A stretch of 11,900 bases of DNA from Deltaproteobacteria bacterium. GTDB taxonomy: Bacteria; Desulfobacterota; Desulfofervidia; Desulfofervidales; DG-60. This document shows, one piece after another, positions 1-7,033 of this stretch. Under the pieces are notes generated by a model. That model was not told where the DNA came from and ran no database searches. It was given only the letters and a program-made list of their open reading frames with translations. The stretch lies in contig JAGGTC010000159.1 of assembly GCA_021163945.1 (NCBI GenBank), positions 1 to 11,900 on the forward strand. Direction: 5' to 3'. The first letter of the stretch is position 1; the number at the start of each line of letters is the position of its first letter. The translations under genes were made by a program, and so were the position numbers.

Positions 1-891
1 GGTAGCAAGGAAAATTCAAAAATTTTTAAGATAAGATTCTCCTATACCCTTGGACTTTCTGCAACGCCAGAAAGATTTGGTGACCTTGGTTTTGAAGAAA
101 AGCTTGAACCAAATCTGGGAAAGATAATTTATTCTTACTCCTATAATGATGCCCTGAGAGATGGGATTATTCCACCGTACAAACTTATAAGGATGAAAGT
201 AAACTTGCAAGATATGGAATATCGTCAATATGAGGAATACACTGACCAGATAAGTAAAGTAGGCAGACTTTTGTTTTCAAAATATCCAGAATTAGAGACG
301 GTAAAACCTTCTGAATTTTTCAAAAAATTAGGCTTTTTATACGAAGAAACGCAGGATAATATAATTGCTAAATATACATCATTATTGAATGCTCGGAAAG
401 GAATAATTCATATGTCAAAATCAAAGCTTGCTGCTTTGAAATGGCTTATATCCAATGAAAATTTGAACAATGAAAAAATATTAATCTTCCATGAAAGGAT
501 TGAGATAGCAGAAAAGATTTTTGAATATCTGAAGGGAAAAGGGTTCAAGGTGGGGATATACCATACGCATTTGCCTTTTGATAAAAGACTTGAAAATATA
601 TCTAATTATAGAAAGGGAAGTGTTAACATTCTTATTTCATGCCGAGCTCTCGATGAAGGCTTTGATGTCCCAGAGTCAAATACAGGTATTATAGTGGCTG
701 GAACAAGTAGTGTGAGACAATGGATTCAGAGAATGGGCAGGATCTTGAGAAGAACCCCTGGTAAAGAATTTTCAAAGATTTATGTTATATTTGTGGATCT
801 GGTTGAAAAGGATGTGTTTAAAGAAAAGGAACTAAAGGAATTTGAAAGAGAAGCCTTAAGCGTAGAATCTATTAATTTAACTTTTAGATAG
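1..891 (+). CDS. Superfamily 2 DNA/RNA helicase, 5'-truncated by window edge
   Basis: The frame is open from base 1, so the methionine at 193 is internal and the gene begins outside the window; 296 codons of the C-terminal part are present. Visible residues 19-25 read LSATPER, helicase motif III. Residues about 213-222 contain ALDEGFDVP (motif V), and residues 243-250 contain QRMGRILR (motif VI, with arginine fingers). This is the RecA-like domain 2 of an XPB/RadD/type III restriction-like SF2 helicase, which couples ATP hydrolysis to strand separation or translocation. Motifs I and II (Walker A, DExH) must lie upstream. The gene is more AT-rich than the rest of the window (19 and 17 G+C in two 60-base samples, against 26-27 in birA and polA). 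It ends 109 bases from the 3' end of a tRNA gene, so it may belong to a transferred segment. Whether it serves repair, restriction or phage defence cannot be told from this part. Confidence 0.85.
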   Translation, partial: GSKENSKIFKIRFSYTLGLSATPERFGDLGFEEKLEPNLGKIIYSYSYNDALRDGIIPPYKLIRMKVNLQDMEYRQYEEYTDQISKVGRLLFSKYPELETVKPSEFFKKLGFLYEETQDNIIAKYTSLLNARKGIIHMSKSKLAALKWLISNENLNNEKILIFHERIEIAEKIFEYLKGKGFKVGIYHTHLPFDKRLENISNYRKGSVNILISCRALDEGFDVPESNTGIIVAGTSSVRQWIQRMGRILRRTPGKEFSKIYVIFVDLVEKDVFKEKELKEFEREALSVESINLTFR

Positions 892-993
892 TCCCGCCGA
901 TTTTGACACCTGGCAATTTCATATTGGTCATTTTAAAAGACTTTGCGGGGTGGGTAAGCAAATAGTCTCTTCTATGAGTTTGAAACAGCCAAT

Positions 994-1000
994 AAAAAAG
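994..1000 (-). terminator. T-tract directly after tRNA-Asn
   Basis: On the minus strand the mature tRNA end is followed by C and then six T residues. There is no separate hairpin, but the folded tRNA followed by a U-tract could act as a simple transcription stop. The remaining bases 892-993, between the helicase stop and this tract, hold no gene or clear hairpin; only a distant CCCGC/GCGGG pair is visible. Confidence 0.35.
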
Positions 1001-1073
1001 CTCCGGCGGCAGGACTCGAACCTGCAACCTATGGGTTAACAGCCCACCGCTCTACCTGTTGAGCTACGCCGGA
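1001..1073 (-). tRNA. tRNA-Asn (anticodon GTT)
   Basis: The minus strand folds as a full cloverleaf of 73 bases. The 7-bp acceptor stem is TCCGGCG with CGCCGGA and a discriminator G. The D stem is GCTC/GAGC. The anticodon stem is GTGGG/CCCAT (one G-T pair) around the loop CTGTTAA, which gives anticodon GTT at 1038-1040. The T stem is GCAGG/CCTGC with loop TTCGAGT. No CCA is encoded, so CCA must be added by nucleotidyltransferase. The gene lies 42 bases downstream of polA on the same strand. Its 3' end faces the AT-rich helicase segment, the usual side for site-specific integration. Confidence 0.97.
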
Positions 1074-1082
1074 ACCATTTTT

Positions 1083-1110
1083 AATATAACACTTTGATTA
1101 TAAAAATCAA
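1083..1110 (-). promoter_or_regulatory. Candidate promoter of tRNA-Asn
   Basis: Minus-strand TTGATT (1110-1105, 4 of 6 to the -35 consensus), a 16-base spacer and TATATT (1088-1083, 5 of 6 to the -10 consensus) would start transcription a few bases before the tRNA 5' end. A perfect TATAAT also occurs at 1102-1097, but it lacks a good -35 box. The region also contains a weak TTGATT/AATCAA stem, so a role in ending polA transcripts is possible. Confidence 0.4.
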
Positions 1111-1115
1111 GGGTA

Positions 1116-3770
1116 CTAATTCATATCCCCCCAATTTGGGCCTGTTTTTATATCTACCACCAAGGGTACATCCAATTTAACTACATTTTCCATAATCTCC
1201 TTTACTAGGGCCTTTAGCCTCTCTACCTCATCTAATGGCACCTCAAATAGGAGCTCATCGTGGACCTGAATGATCATCTTTGACCTTAGGGGAGAGATTG
1301 CATCTGCAATCTTTATCATGGCCAGTTTAATGATCTCTGCCCCTGTGCCTTGAATGGGGGTATTGATGGCCAATCTCTCAGAGAGTTTCCTCAGTGTGGC
1401 ATTGTTGCTGTTTATGTTGGGGACTTTGCGGATCCTTTTAAAAAGGGTCTCCACCTGCCTCCTCTCACGTGCCTGCCTTAGGGTATTTTCAATATAGGCC
1501 CTTACCCCCTTATATTGTTCAAAATATTGTTCAATATAGGACCTTGCCGTAGATATATCTATACCCAACTCCCTTGCCAATCCATAAGGGCTCATGCCAT
1601 AAATAATCCCAAAATTTATGGTCTTGGCCTGCCGCCTCATCCCCTCACTGACCAATTCTATAGGGACCCCAAATATCTGTGAGGCCGTGCGTTTGTGGAT
1701 GTCTTCACCCCTCCTGAAGGCCTCAATCAAATTTTCATCCTTTGAAAAGTGGGCAAGGAGCCTTAGTTCAATCTGTGAATAGTCTGCGGATAGATAGACA
1801 CACCCAGGCCCTGGGATAAATGCCCTCCTTATGTCCTTTCCCTCATCCCCTCTAATAGGGATATTCTGTAGGTTTGGTTCACTGCTGCTAAGCCTCCCGG
1901 TAGAGGTTATGGCCTGATTGTAAATTGTGTGGATTCTACCTGTTTTTGGATTGATCAATTTGGGCAAGGCATCTATATAGGCACTCTTAAACTTGGATAG
2001 TGTGCGATACCTCAAAATCTCAGATGGAAGTGGATGAAAGGCTGAAAGCTCCTGCAATACCTCTGCATCTGTAGAGTAGCCTGTCTTTATCCTTTTTCTA
2101 TAAGGTAATTTTAGCTTTTCAAACAAGATATGGCGCAACTGGGCAGGGGAGTTTATGTTAAACTGCTCACCCGCAATGGAGAAGATCTTCCTCTCTAAGG
2201 CCCTCAATCTTGATGAAAATTCCTTTGAAAGCCTGTTTAGATATGATGTATCTATCTTTACCCCCCACATCTCCATAGCTGAGAGTACATTTATAAGGGG
2301 CATCTCTATCTTATAGAATAAAAACTCCTGGCCCGATGCCTTGATCCTTTCTAAGAGGATGTCCTTTAAGCGGAATATGATCTCTGTATTTTCACAGGCA
2401 TATTCCTTAACCACATCTATATTTAAATAGGAAGGAGGTAGCTTCTTTTTTCCTGCTATATCCTTATATCTCCTCTTTCTAATCCCCAAATACCTTTGGG
2501 CAAGCTCTGCCAGGCCATGGTCTGTCTTTTCAGGATTTATTACATAAGAGGCAATCATTGTATCAAATTTTATCCCCCTAAGTTTTACCCCATGCTGTGC
2601 CAAGACTATGTAGTCTTTTTTTATATTGTGTCCAATCTTACCAATGCCTTCATCCTCTAATATGGGGGCCAAGGCATCAAATACACTAGAGAGTGAGGGC
2701 TGGGCGGGTGCCCCTAAATAACTATGTAATATAGGGATATAGAAGGCCTGTCCTGCCCTGTAGCAGATGGAGATCCCTACTATCTTTGCCTCCATAGGGA
2801 CCTCATTTGTAGTCACTATGCTTAGGGAAAAGGCACCAGCCTCCTTTAAGGAATGGGAGAGCCTATTTAATTCATCTTTGCTCAGAACCAAGCGATAGTC
2901 CAACTTACTTATGTCTTGAACAGGCAGAAGCTCTTTTAAAAGTCTGTAAAATTCCAATTCTTCAAATAAGTTGCGTAAAACTTCTACATTTTGGGGTCTC
3001 CTCCTAAACTCCTCCAGACCTGTAGAGATGGGTACATCCTTATCAAGCGCAATGAGTTTTAGATTTAAGGTTATCTGGTCTCTATTCTTTATAAGGCCAT
3101 CCCTGATATGATTGGGCCTCACCCTGTCTATATTGTCAAAAATCCCTTCTAAGGAACCAAATTCCTTTATCAACCTAACGGCTGTCTTTTCCCCTATGCC
3201 TGGTACCCCAGGGATATTATCAATTTTGTCTCCCACAAGGGCCATTACCTCAGGCAACCTCTCTGGGGGAAGGCCATATCTCTTCTCAATCTCATCCTTT
3301 GTTATCCTGTGCCCTAGCATAGAGTCCCATATTATTGTCCTCTCTGAGACCAATTGGCGCAGGTCCTTATCCCCAGAGACTATTACAATCTCTATATCTT
3401 TATCCTTTAGCCTTTGACAGATGGTTGCAATAATATCATCTGCCTCATAACCCTCTTCCTCCAAAATAGGGATGCCCAAGGCACTTACAACCATTTTTAT
3501 ATACGGGATCTGCTTAATTAAATCCTCAGGCATGGATGGACGGGTCGCCTTATACATAGGGCTCTCTTTGTGCCTAAATGTGGGCCCCTTGGCATCAAGG
3601 GCAACTACCACAAAATCTGGCCTCTCCTCACGCATCATCTTAAGGAGCATATTTGTTACACCCAGGATGGCGTGGGTAGGAAGGCCCTTAGAGTTTGAAA
3701 GTGGTACCAGTGCATGATAGGCACGATAGATATAGGAGCTTCCATCTACAATAAATAGCCTCTTTGCCAT
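1116..3770 (-). CDS. polA: DNA polymerase I with degenerate proofreading site
   Basis: This family A polymerase of 884 aa fills gaps and removes RNA primers in replication and repair. The N-terminal 5'-3' (flap) nuclease domain, about residues 1-290, shows VDGSS, YEADD, GDKDLRQLV and GDKIDNIPGVPGIGEKTA. The central 3'-5' exonuclease-like domain (about 300-475) aligns to E. coli Pol I without gaps between two active-site positions, but it has Ser317 and Val319 in place of catalytic Asp355 and Glu357, and Asn461 in place of Asp501. Only Asp386 (= Asp424) remains, so proofreading is predicted lost. The polymerase domain is intact: motif A SADYSQIELR (Asp663), motif B RRQAKTINFGIIYG and motif C QVHDELLFE (Asp838, Glu839). 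The ATG lies 3 bases after the upstream nucleotidyltransferase stop; the AAGG about 10 bases before it is only a modest ribosome site, which suggests translational coupling. Confidence 0.97.
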   Translation of the reverse strand: MAKRLFIVDGSSYIYRAYHALVPLSNSKGLPTHAILGVTNMLLKMMREERPDFVVVALDAKGPTFRHKESPMYKATRPSMPEDLIKQIPYIKMVVSALGIPILEEEGYEADDIIATICQRLKDKDIEIVIVSGDKDLRQLVSERTIIWDSMLGHRITKDEIEKRYGLPPERLPEVMALVGDKIDNIPGVPGIGEKTAVRLIKEFGSLEGIFDNIDRVRPNHIRDGLIKNRDQITLNLKLIALDKDVPISTGLEEFRRRPQNVEVLRNLFEELEFYRLLKELLPVQDISKLDYRLVLSKDELNRLSHSLKEAGAFSLSIVTTNEVPMEAKIVGISICYRAGQAFYIPILHSYLGAPAQPSLSSVFDALAPILEDEGIGKIGHNIKKDYIVLAQHGVKLRGIKFDTMIASYVINPEKTDHGLAELAQRYLGIRKRRYKDIAGKKKLPPSYLNIDVVKEYACENTEIIFRLKDILLERIKASGQEFLFYKIEMPLINVLSAMEMWGVKIDTSYLNRLSKEFSSRLRALERKIFSIAGEQFNINSPAQLRHILFEKLKLPYRKRIKTGYSTDAEVLQELSAFHPLPSEILRYRTLSKFKSAYIDALPKLINPKTGRIHTIYNQAITSTGRLSSSEPNLQNIPIRGDEGKDIRRAFIPGPGCVYLSADYSQIELRLLAHFSKDENLIEAFRRGEDIHKRTASQIFGVPIELVSEGMRRQAKTINFGIIYGMSPYGLARELGIDISTARSYIEQYFEQYKGVRAYIENTLRQARERRQVETLFKRIRKVPNINSNNATLRKLSERLAINTPIQGTGAEIIKLAMIKIADAISPLRSKMIIQVHDELLFEVPLDEVERLKALVKEIMENVVKLDVPLVVDIKTGPNWGDMN

Positions 3771-3773
3771 TTC

Positions 3774-4340
3774 TTATAGACCTTTTATTTCCCTCCAGGG
3801 TCTTTCAAACCTTTCTAAGACCTCTTTTTCCTCAAGGGCTGAAGAGAATTGAGTTAGCCATGAGCGAATATAATCTACATCAAGTAAATCGCCTCTTCTC
3901 AAAATTATGCCTTTGATATCTGCACAGTCCTGTGGTCTTCCTGCAACAGCCTTATGAATTATCAAATCCTCGGCTGAACAAATATTCACTTTGCAGACCT
4001 TTAAATCACACATTACAGCCCTCTTTATCAGCTCTTCCTCATAGCCTGGAATGCCTAATGAGATATCTATCTCATATCCATCACTACTTTTAACAAGACA
4101 AACCCTGTGTTTTAACGCTATCTCAAGGGCATCTTGTATTCTTGGGGCAAATTTTGAGAATATCTTATTTATGACCCTCTCCTCCTCGCCGACATTTACC
4201 AAAATTGTAACATCAATATCCCTTGTAAATCTTGGTTCCCCCCAGTGTTGTACTGCAATGCCACCAATTATAACATATGGTATATGCTCATTCCTAAGGA
4301 AGTTTGCTATTTCACAAATTGCCTTAATTTGAAGATTCAC
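3774..4340 (-). CDS. Nucleotidyltransferase-fold protein (AbiEii/MNT-like)
   Basis: A 188-aa protein with the polymerase beta-type nucleotidyltransferase signature: Gly26-Gly27, then TRDIDV with metal-binding Asp41 and Asp43, and a third acidic strand with Asp92 (EIDISLG). A later segment, AEDLIIHKAVAGRPQDCADI, matches the C-terminal part typical of the AbiEii-type and small nucleotidyltransferases that transfer NMP to RNA or protein. All catalytic residues are present, so activity is expected; the substrate is unknown. The start is GTG at 4340, because an in-frame TAG lies four codons upstream. It overlaps the 95-aa upstream gene by 17 bases, in the tight pairing common to toxin-antitoxin cassettes. 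It sits directly in front of polA. A toxin role is inference; a housekeeping role is equally open. Confidence 0.85.
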   Translation of the reverse strand: MNLQIKAICEIANFLRNEHIPYVIIGGIAVQHWGEPRFTRDIDVTILVNVGEEERVINKIFSKFAPRIQDALEIALKHRVCLVKSSDGYEIDISLGIPGYEEELIKRAVMCDLKVCKVNICSAEDLIIHKAVAGRPQDCADIKGIILRRGDLLDVDYIRSWLTQFSSALEEKEVLERFERPWREIKGL

Positions 4341-4611
4341 GAGTTTGATCTATCTTTTTAAAAAATAAAATATTAAACCGATTCCTTCTTGCAATAAGAA
4401 ATGAAACCCTCTCCTTATCCAATTTTTCAATGCTAGCCTTTTCCCTATTTTTATCCCATAGGGCACAAAGGGAAGAGTACTCTTTTAATGCCTCCTCTAA
4501 AGTAAGCCTTGATAACCTATGTCGTCTCTCTTTTAATAGAAGCTTATTAACTGATTGATATCCCTTTACAAAGGCCAAAACATGTTCTTTTTTTATTTTA
4601 AAATTACTCAC
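4324..4611 (-). CDS. Small helical protein paired with nucleotidyltransferase
   Basis: A 95-aa protein with no recognised domain, very rich in Lys, Arg, Glu and Leu and with no Cys pairs, signal peptide or membrane segment. The pattern of charged and leucine residues (for example RLTLEEALKEYSSL near residues 35-48) predicts mostly alpha helix, perhaps a coiled coil. It starts at GTG preceded by GGAGGT, and its stop codon lies inside the nucleotidyltransferase gene, so the two are surely translated together. From memory, similar short basic proteins precede nucleotidyltransferase genes in other thermophiles and anaerobes, which would make this a conserved two-gene module. It has no RxxxxH HEPN motif, so it is not the usual HEPN partner. 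Its function is unknown; partner or antitoxin is the best guess. Confidence 0.7.
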   Translation of the reverse strand: MSNFKIKKEHVLAFVKGYQSVNKLLLKERRHRLSRLTLEEALKEYSSLCALWDKNREKASIEKLDKERVSFLIARRNRFNILFFKKIDQTRESSN

Positions 4612-4614
4612 TTT

Positions 4615-4620
4615 ACCTCC
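4615..4620 (-). promoter_or_regulatory. Strong ribosome binding site for the 95-aa gene
   Basis: GGAGGT lies on the minus strand 3 bases before the GTG codon at 4611. The spacing is short, but no other in-frame ATG or GTG exists nearby, so it fixes this start. It is one of only two strong Shine-Dalgarno sites seen in the window. Confidence 0.6.
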
Positions 4621-4644
4621 AAGATGCTAAACCCGGTTTTAAAG

Positions 4645-6435
4645 TCAAAGGTCTATGCCAAGCCTTTTTAATGTCTCCCTTTTAGGGATGCCATTTTTGT
4701 CCCAACCACGTAATTCATAATATCTATCAAGGCACTCCTCTTTGTCCTCTTCGCTGATAAATGCCTTACACCCCTTGGCTGCCCCTGATGGAAGGCCTTC
4801 CTTCCTGGCTCTTGCTGAGAGGCCATCGTCTTTTCGAATTATCAACTCCATACAATTAAAGCAACGGATGAGGGTAAATACCCTATCTCCTATCTCTTGG
4901 ACCCTTTCTTTGTCTATCTCAAGGCCAGTCACTGACCTAAAATAATCAAAACACATCTCTTCATTAACGGTAAATAGGGCAAAGGCACACATTATATAGT
5001 TATCTCTGGCAATATTTCTGTTTTGGGTCTCTATCAACTCCTCCACAATCCCTAGGGCCGGGCCTCTGGGCGGTCTACTGCCTGGAAGCGCATCCCGCAG
5101 GTGGCTGGCACCAATATTGGCAGTCATGTAGGCCAGGCCCTGACCCATCTTTCCCCTCGTGTTCCAGGCAGGCATCTCAAGGCCCTTTACGTTCATGGCA
5201 AAATAAGAAGAACCTTCCCAAATCTTTGCCAATCTCCTTGTGCCAAGGGCCAGTTTATCACCTATCCCCCTGCGGAGGGCAATCTCCTCAATTAGGTCTA
5301 GGACCCTAATCTCATCACCAAATTCAATCTTATCCTTTATTATCCCCCTTTTGTAACACTCCATGGCAAATGCAATTACATTCCCTGTAGAGATAGTATC
5401 TAGGCCATAGAGGTTGCACAACTCGTTGGCCTTGACCACTGCCTTATAGTTTTTTAGACCACAGTTTGCCCCTATCATGGCCAGCGTCTCATACTCTGGC
5501 CTGTCTTTTCCCTTTGAGACGATAATTCCCCCACAGGCAATTGGACATGGGCAGCATGGATCAGGACTTATCCTGTTCTCTTTATGAATAGTCTCACCAT
5601 CCAGCCCCCTGTAGTGTTCCCACTCACCCATTTTAAAATTTAGTGTTGGTAAACGGTCCTCCCTATGGGCATACCCTATGGCCCAGGAGGTGCCATAGAG
5701 ATAAAAGGGGTCCTTCTTTTTCCTCATCTCCTCTACAGCCTGGATGGCCTTTTTGTTTAGCTCCTTTATCTTTTCCTCATCACAGACTGGCACATCCATT
5801 GTCCCATTTACTGCTATTGCCTTAAGGTTTTTTGCACCAAATACCGCACCAGCCCCTCCCCTACCAGCCGCCCGACGCCTCTCGCTTATAAGGCATGAAA
5901 ACAGCACCCTATTTTCACCAGCCACACCAATAGAGACCACCCTTGTCCCCTTGCCCTCAACTGCCTTTATGGCCCTTTCTGTCTCAGCGGTTGTCTTCCC
6001 CCATAGACCCCTTGCATCTTTTATCTCTGCCCTTTCATCTTTTATTGAGATATAAACAGGGCTCTCTGCCTTACCCTCAACAATCACCAAATCAAATCCA
6101 CACCTTTTAAGGGAATGGCCGAACATGCCACCACAATAGGTATCCAAAAATATGCCTGTAAGGGGGGATTTGGTAACTGCGGCAAAACGCCCACTTGATA
6201 GGACCTTTGTGCCTTGAAATGGGCCTGTGGCCAGAATAATCCGGTTTTCAGGGGAGAGGGGATCAATGCCACTCTTAAGGCCCTTTATAAAGTAATAGGC
6301 AGAAATCCCCTTTGCCCCAAGGTATTTTGAAATAATATCATCTGGTATCTCCTCAACATCAATCTTTCCCTCTGTCAGGTTTATTCTAAGTAATCTTTTC
6401 CAGTAACCACCCATTGAATTTGAAAGGCTTTTCAT
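4645..6435 (-). CDS. aor: Aldehyde:ferredoxin oxidoreductase family tungstoenzyme
   Basis: A 596-aa member of the AOR family, close to the usual ~605 aa. Such enzymes oxidise aldehydes to acids (or the reverse) with ferredoxin, using a tungsto-bispterin and one [4Fe-4S] cluster in the cytoplasm. The cluster ligands are visible as Cys294, Cys297 and Cys301 (CxxCxxxC within PDPCCPCPIACGG) and Cys483 in DNYIMC, which occupies the second DxxGLC pterin motif although its Gly-Leu is Ile-Met. The first pterin motif reads NLYGLDTISTG. RGGAGAVFGAKNLKAI and His445 (near Pyrococcus His448) also fit. Two starts are possible. The first is ATG at 6435; the second is Met8 at 6414, whose MGGYWKRLL matches the typical family N-terminus and lies downstream of a candidate promoter. 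No pterin or tungstate gene is nearby, so cofactor genes must be elsewhere. The physiological aldehyde cannot be inferred. Confidence 0.93.
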   Translation of the reverse strand: MKSLSNSMGGYWKRLLRINLTEGKIDVEEIPDDIISKYLGAKGISAYYFIKGLKSGIDPLSPENRIILATGPFQGTKVLSSGRFAAVTKSPLTGIFLDTYCGGMFGHSLKRCGFDLVIVEGKAESPVYISIKDERAEIKDARGLWGKTTAETERAIKAVEGKGTRVVSIGVAGENRVLFSCLISERRRAAGRGGAGAVFGAKNLKAIAVNGTMDVPVCDEEKIKELNKKAIQAVEEMRKKKDPFYLYGTSWAIGYAHREDRLPTLNFKMGEWEHYRGLDGETIHKENRISPDPCCPCPIACGGIIVSKGKDRPEYETLAMIGANCGLKNYKAVVKANELCNLYGLDTISTGNVIAFAMECYKRGIIKDKIEFGDEIRVLDLIEEIALRRGIGDKLALGTRRLAKIWEGSSYFAMNVKGLEMPAWNTRGKMGQGLAYMTANIGASHLRDALPGSRPPRGPALGIVEELIETQNRNIARDNYIMCAFALFTVNEEMCFDYFRSVTGLEIDKERVQEIGDRVFTLIRCFNCMELIIRKDDGLSARARKEGLPSGAAKGCKAFISEEDKEECLDRYYELRGWDKNGIPKRETLKRLGIDL

Positions 6436-6464
6436 AATATGGCAGATTTTTTGGGGATTGTCAA
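6434..6464 (-). promoter_or_regulatory. Candidate promoter in front of AOR
   Basis: Minus strand TTGACA (6464-6459, perfect -35) is followed by CATATT after 17 bases (6441-6436) or TATTAT after 19 bases (6439-6434). Transcription would then begin near 6428, downstream of the first ATG (6435). That favours the second ATG at 6414 as the AOR start on these transcripts, with a short leader and no clear Shine-Dalgarno. Confidence 0.4.
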
Positions 6465-6488
6465 AATTATTTCAATTATCCTCAGCCA

Positions 6489-6965
6489 CTAAGGAGTTTG
6501 TCCTATACCTCCACTGCCTCGTTGCGTCTTGCTTAGCCGTGATACTCTCTTCAATTTAATTCTGTGCACCTTTTGTAAGGCTATTTGGGCAATGCGGTCA
6601 CCATCATGTATTATAAATGGTCTATTTGATGTATTGTGAAGTATAATCTTGACCTCACCCCTAAAATCGGCATCTATTGTCCCTGGGGAATTTAAGACAG
6701 TTATACCATAATCCAGGGCCAATCCAGACCTTGGTCTGACTACTATCTCATAGCCACTTGGTACCTCAAAAAAGATCCCTGTAGGGATGGCCTTAGTCTC
6801 ACCAGGGTTAATGGTAAGACTGGCATTTGGGCTGCCTAGGAATGCCCTTATGTCCATGCAGGAGGCATCTTCTGTAGCATATTCAGGAATTCTAACACCA
6901 TCTCGTGTCTTTATTTTGACTACTATGCCCTCCTCTTCAGACATATTTGGTATATAAACCCTCAT
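6489..6965 (-). CDS. dut: dUTP diphosphatase (trimeric dUTPase)
   Basis: A 158-aa enzyme hydrolysing dUTP to dUMP and pyrophosphate, keeping uracil out of DNA and feeding dTMP synthesis. All five motifs are in order: motif 1 EDASCMDIRA (32-41), motif 2 RPRSGLA (77-83), motif 3 NSPGTIDADFRGE (92-104, catalytic Asp98), motif 4 DGDRIAQ (121-127) and motif 5 RGSGGIGQTP (149-158). The motif 5 phenylalanine, which normally stacks on the uracil ring, is replaced by Ile154. Length is normal. The start is ATG at 6965 or Met8 at 6944; neither has a good ribosome site, and family alignments start near Met8. It heads the minus-strand string that ends with polA, a sensible pairing of nucleotide hygiene and DNA synthesis, and it diverges from birA. 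Confidence 0.95.
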   Translation of the reverse strand: MRVYIPNMSEEEGIVVKIKTRDGVRIPEYATEDASCMDIRAFLGSPNASLTINPGETKAIPTGIFFEVPSGYEIVVRPRSGLALDYGITVLNSPGTIDADFRGEVKIILHNTSNRPFIIHDGDRIAQIALQKVHRIKLKRVSRLSKTQRGSGGIGQTP

Positions 6966-6993
6966 CGTTGATGTGGCAACTGCCTTAAATCCC

Positions 6994-7021
6994 TTGACAA
7001 TTTAGTTAACTAAATTAAAAA
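6994..7021 (+). promoter_or_regulatory. Candidate birA promoter
   Basis: TTGACA (6994-6999, perfect -35) lies 16 bases before TAAAAA (7016-7021, 4 of 6 to the -10 consensus). The predicted start is close to the birA ATG at 7033, giving a very short leader. The palindrome at 6999-7016 fills the space between the two boxes, where a bound repressor would block RNA polymerase. Confidence 0.4.
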
Positions 7022-7033
7022 ATAGGTTAACAA
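6999..7033. promoter_or_regulatory. Candidate BirA (biotin) operator
   Basis: Two GTTAAC hexamers lie 21 bp apart centre to centre, two helical turns, at 7005-7010 and 7026-7031. The right half-site, GGTTAACAA (7025-7033), equals one arm of the known bacterial BirA box, roughly TTGTTAACC-N15/16-GGTTAACAA. The left half, TAGTTAACT (7003-7011), matches the other arm at 7 of 9 bases, and the spacer is 13 rather than 15-16. The left half is also the core of a perfect 18-bp palindrome (6999-7016). The site covers the start of birA, whose product has the DNA-binding domain needed to repress itself. It could also affect the divergent dut gene. Confidence 0.5.

Noticed and set aside
193..891. Helicase gene starting at the ATG at 193
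   Set aside because: The frame is open from base 1 and encodes helicase motif III (LSATPER) upstream of this ATG, so the methionine is internal and the gene is cut by the window edge.
892..950. CCCGC/GCGGG inverted pair after the helicase as a terminator
   Set aside because: The arms are five bases long and nearly 50 bases apart, without a T-run; likely chance.
1089..1112. Stem TTGATT/AATCAA between polA and tRNA-Asn as an intrinsic terminator
   Set aside because: Only six A/T-rich pairs and no clean T-tract follow; the same bases fit better as a tRNA promoter.
4631..4642. AAACC/GGTTT inverted repeat between AOR and the 95-aa gene
   Set aside because: It has five-base arms with a one-base centre and no flanking signal; not distinguishable from chance.
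5643..6055. Two overlapping open frames on the plus strand inside AOR (also similar ones inside polA, hflX and the receptor)
   Set aside because: They are antisense shadows of strongly conserved coding sequence, with low-complexity Pro/Ser/Leu-rich translations and no ribosome sites.
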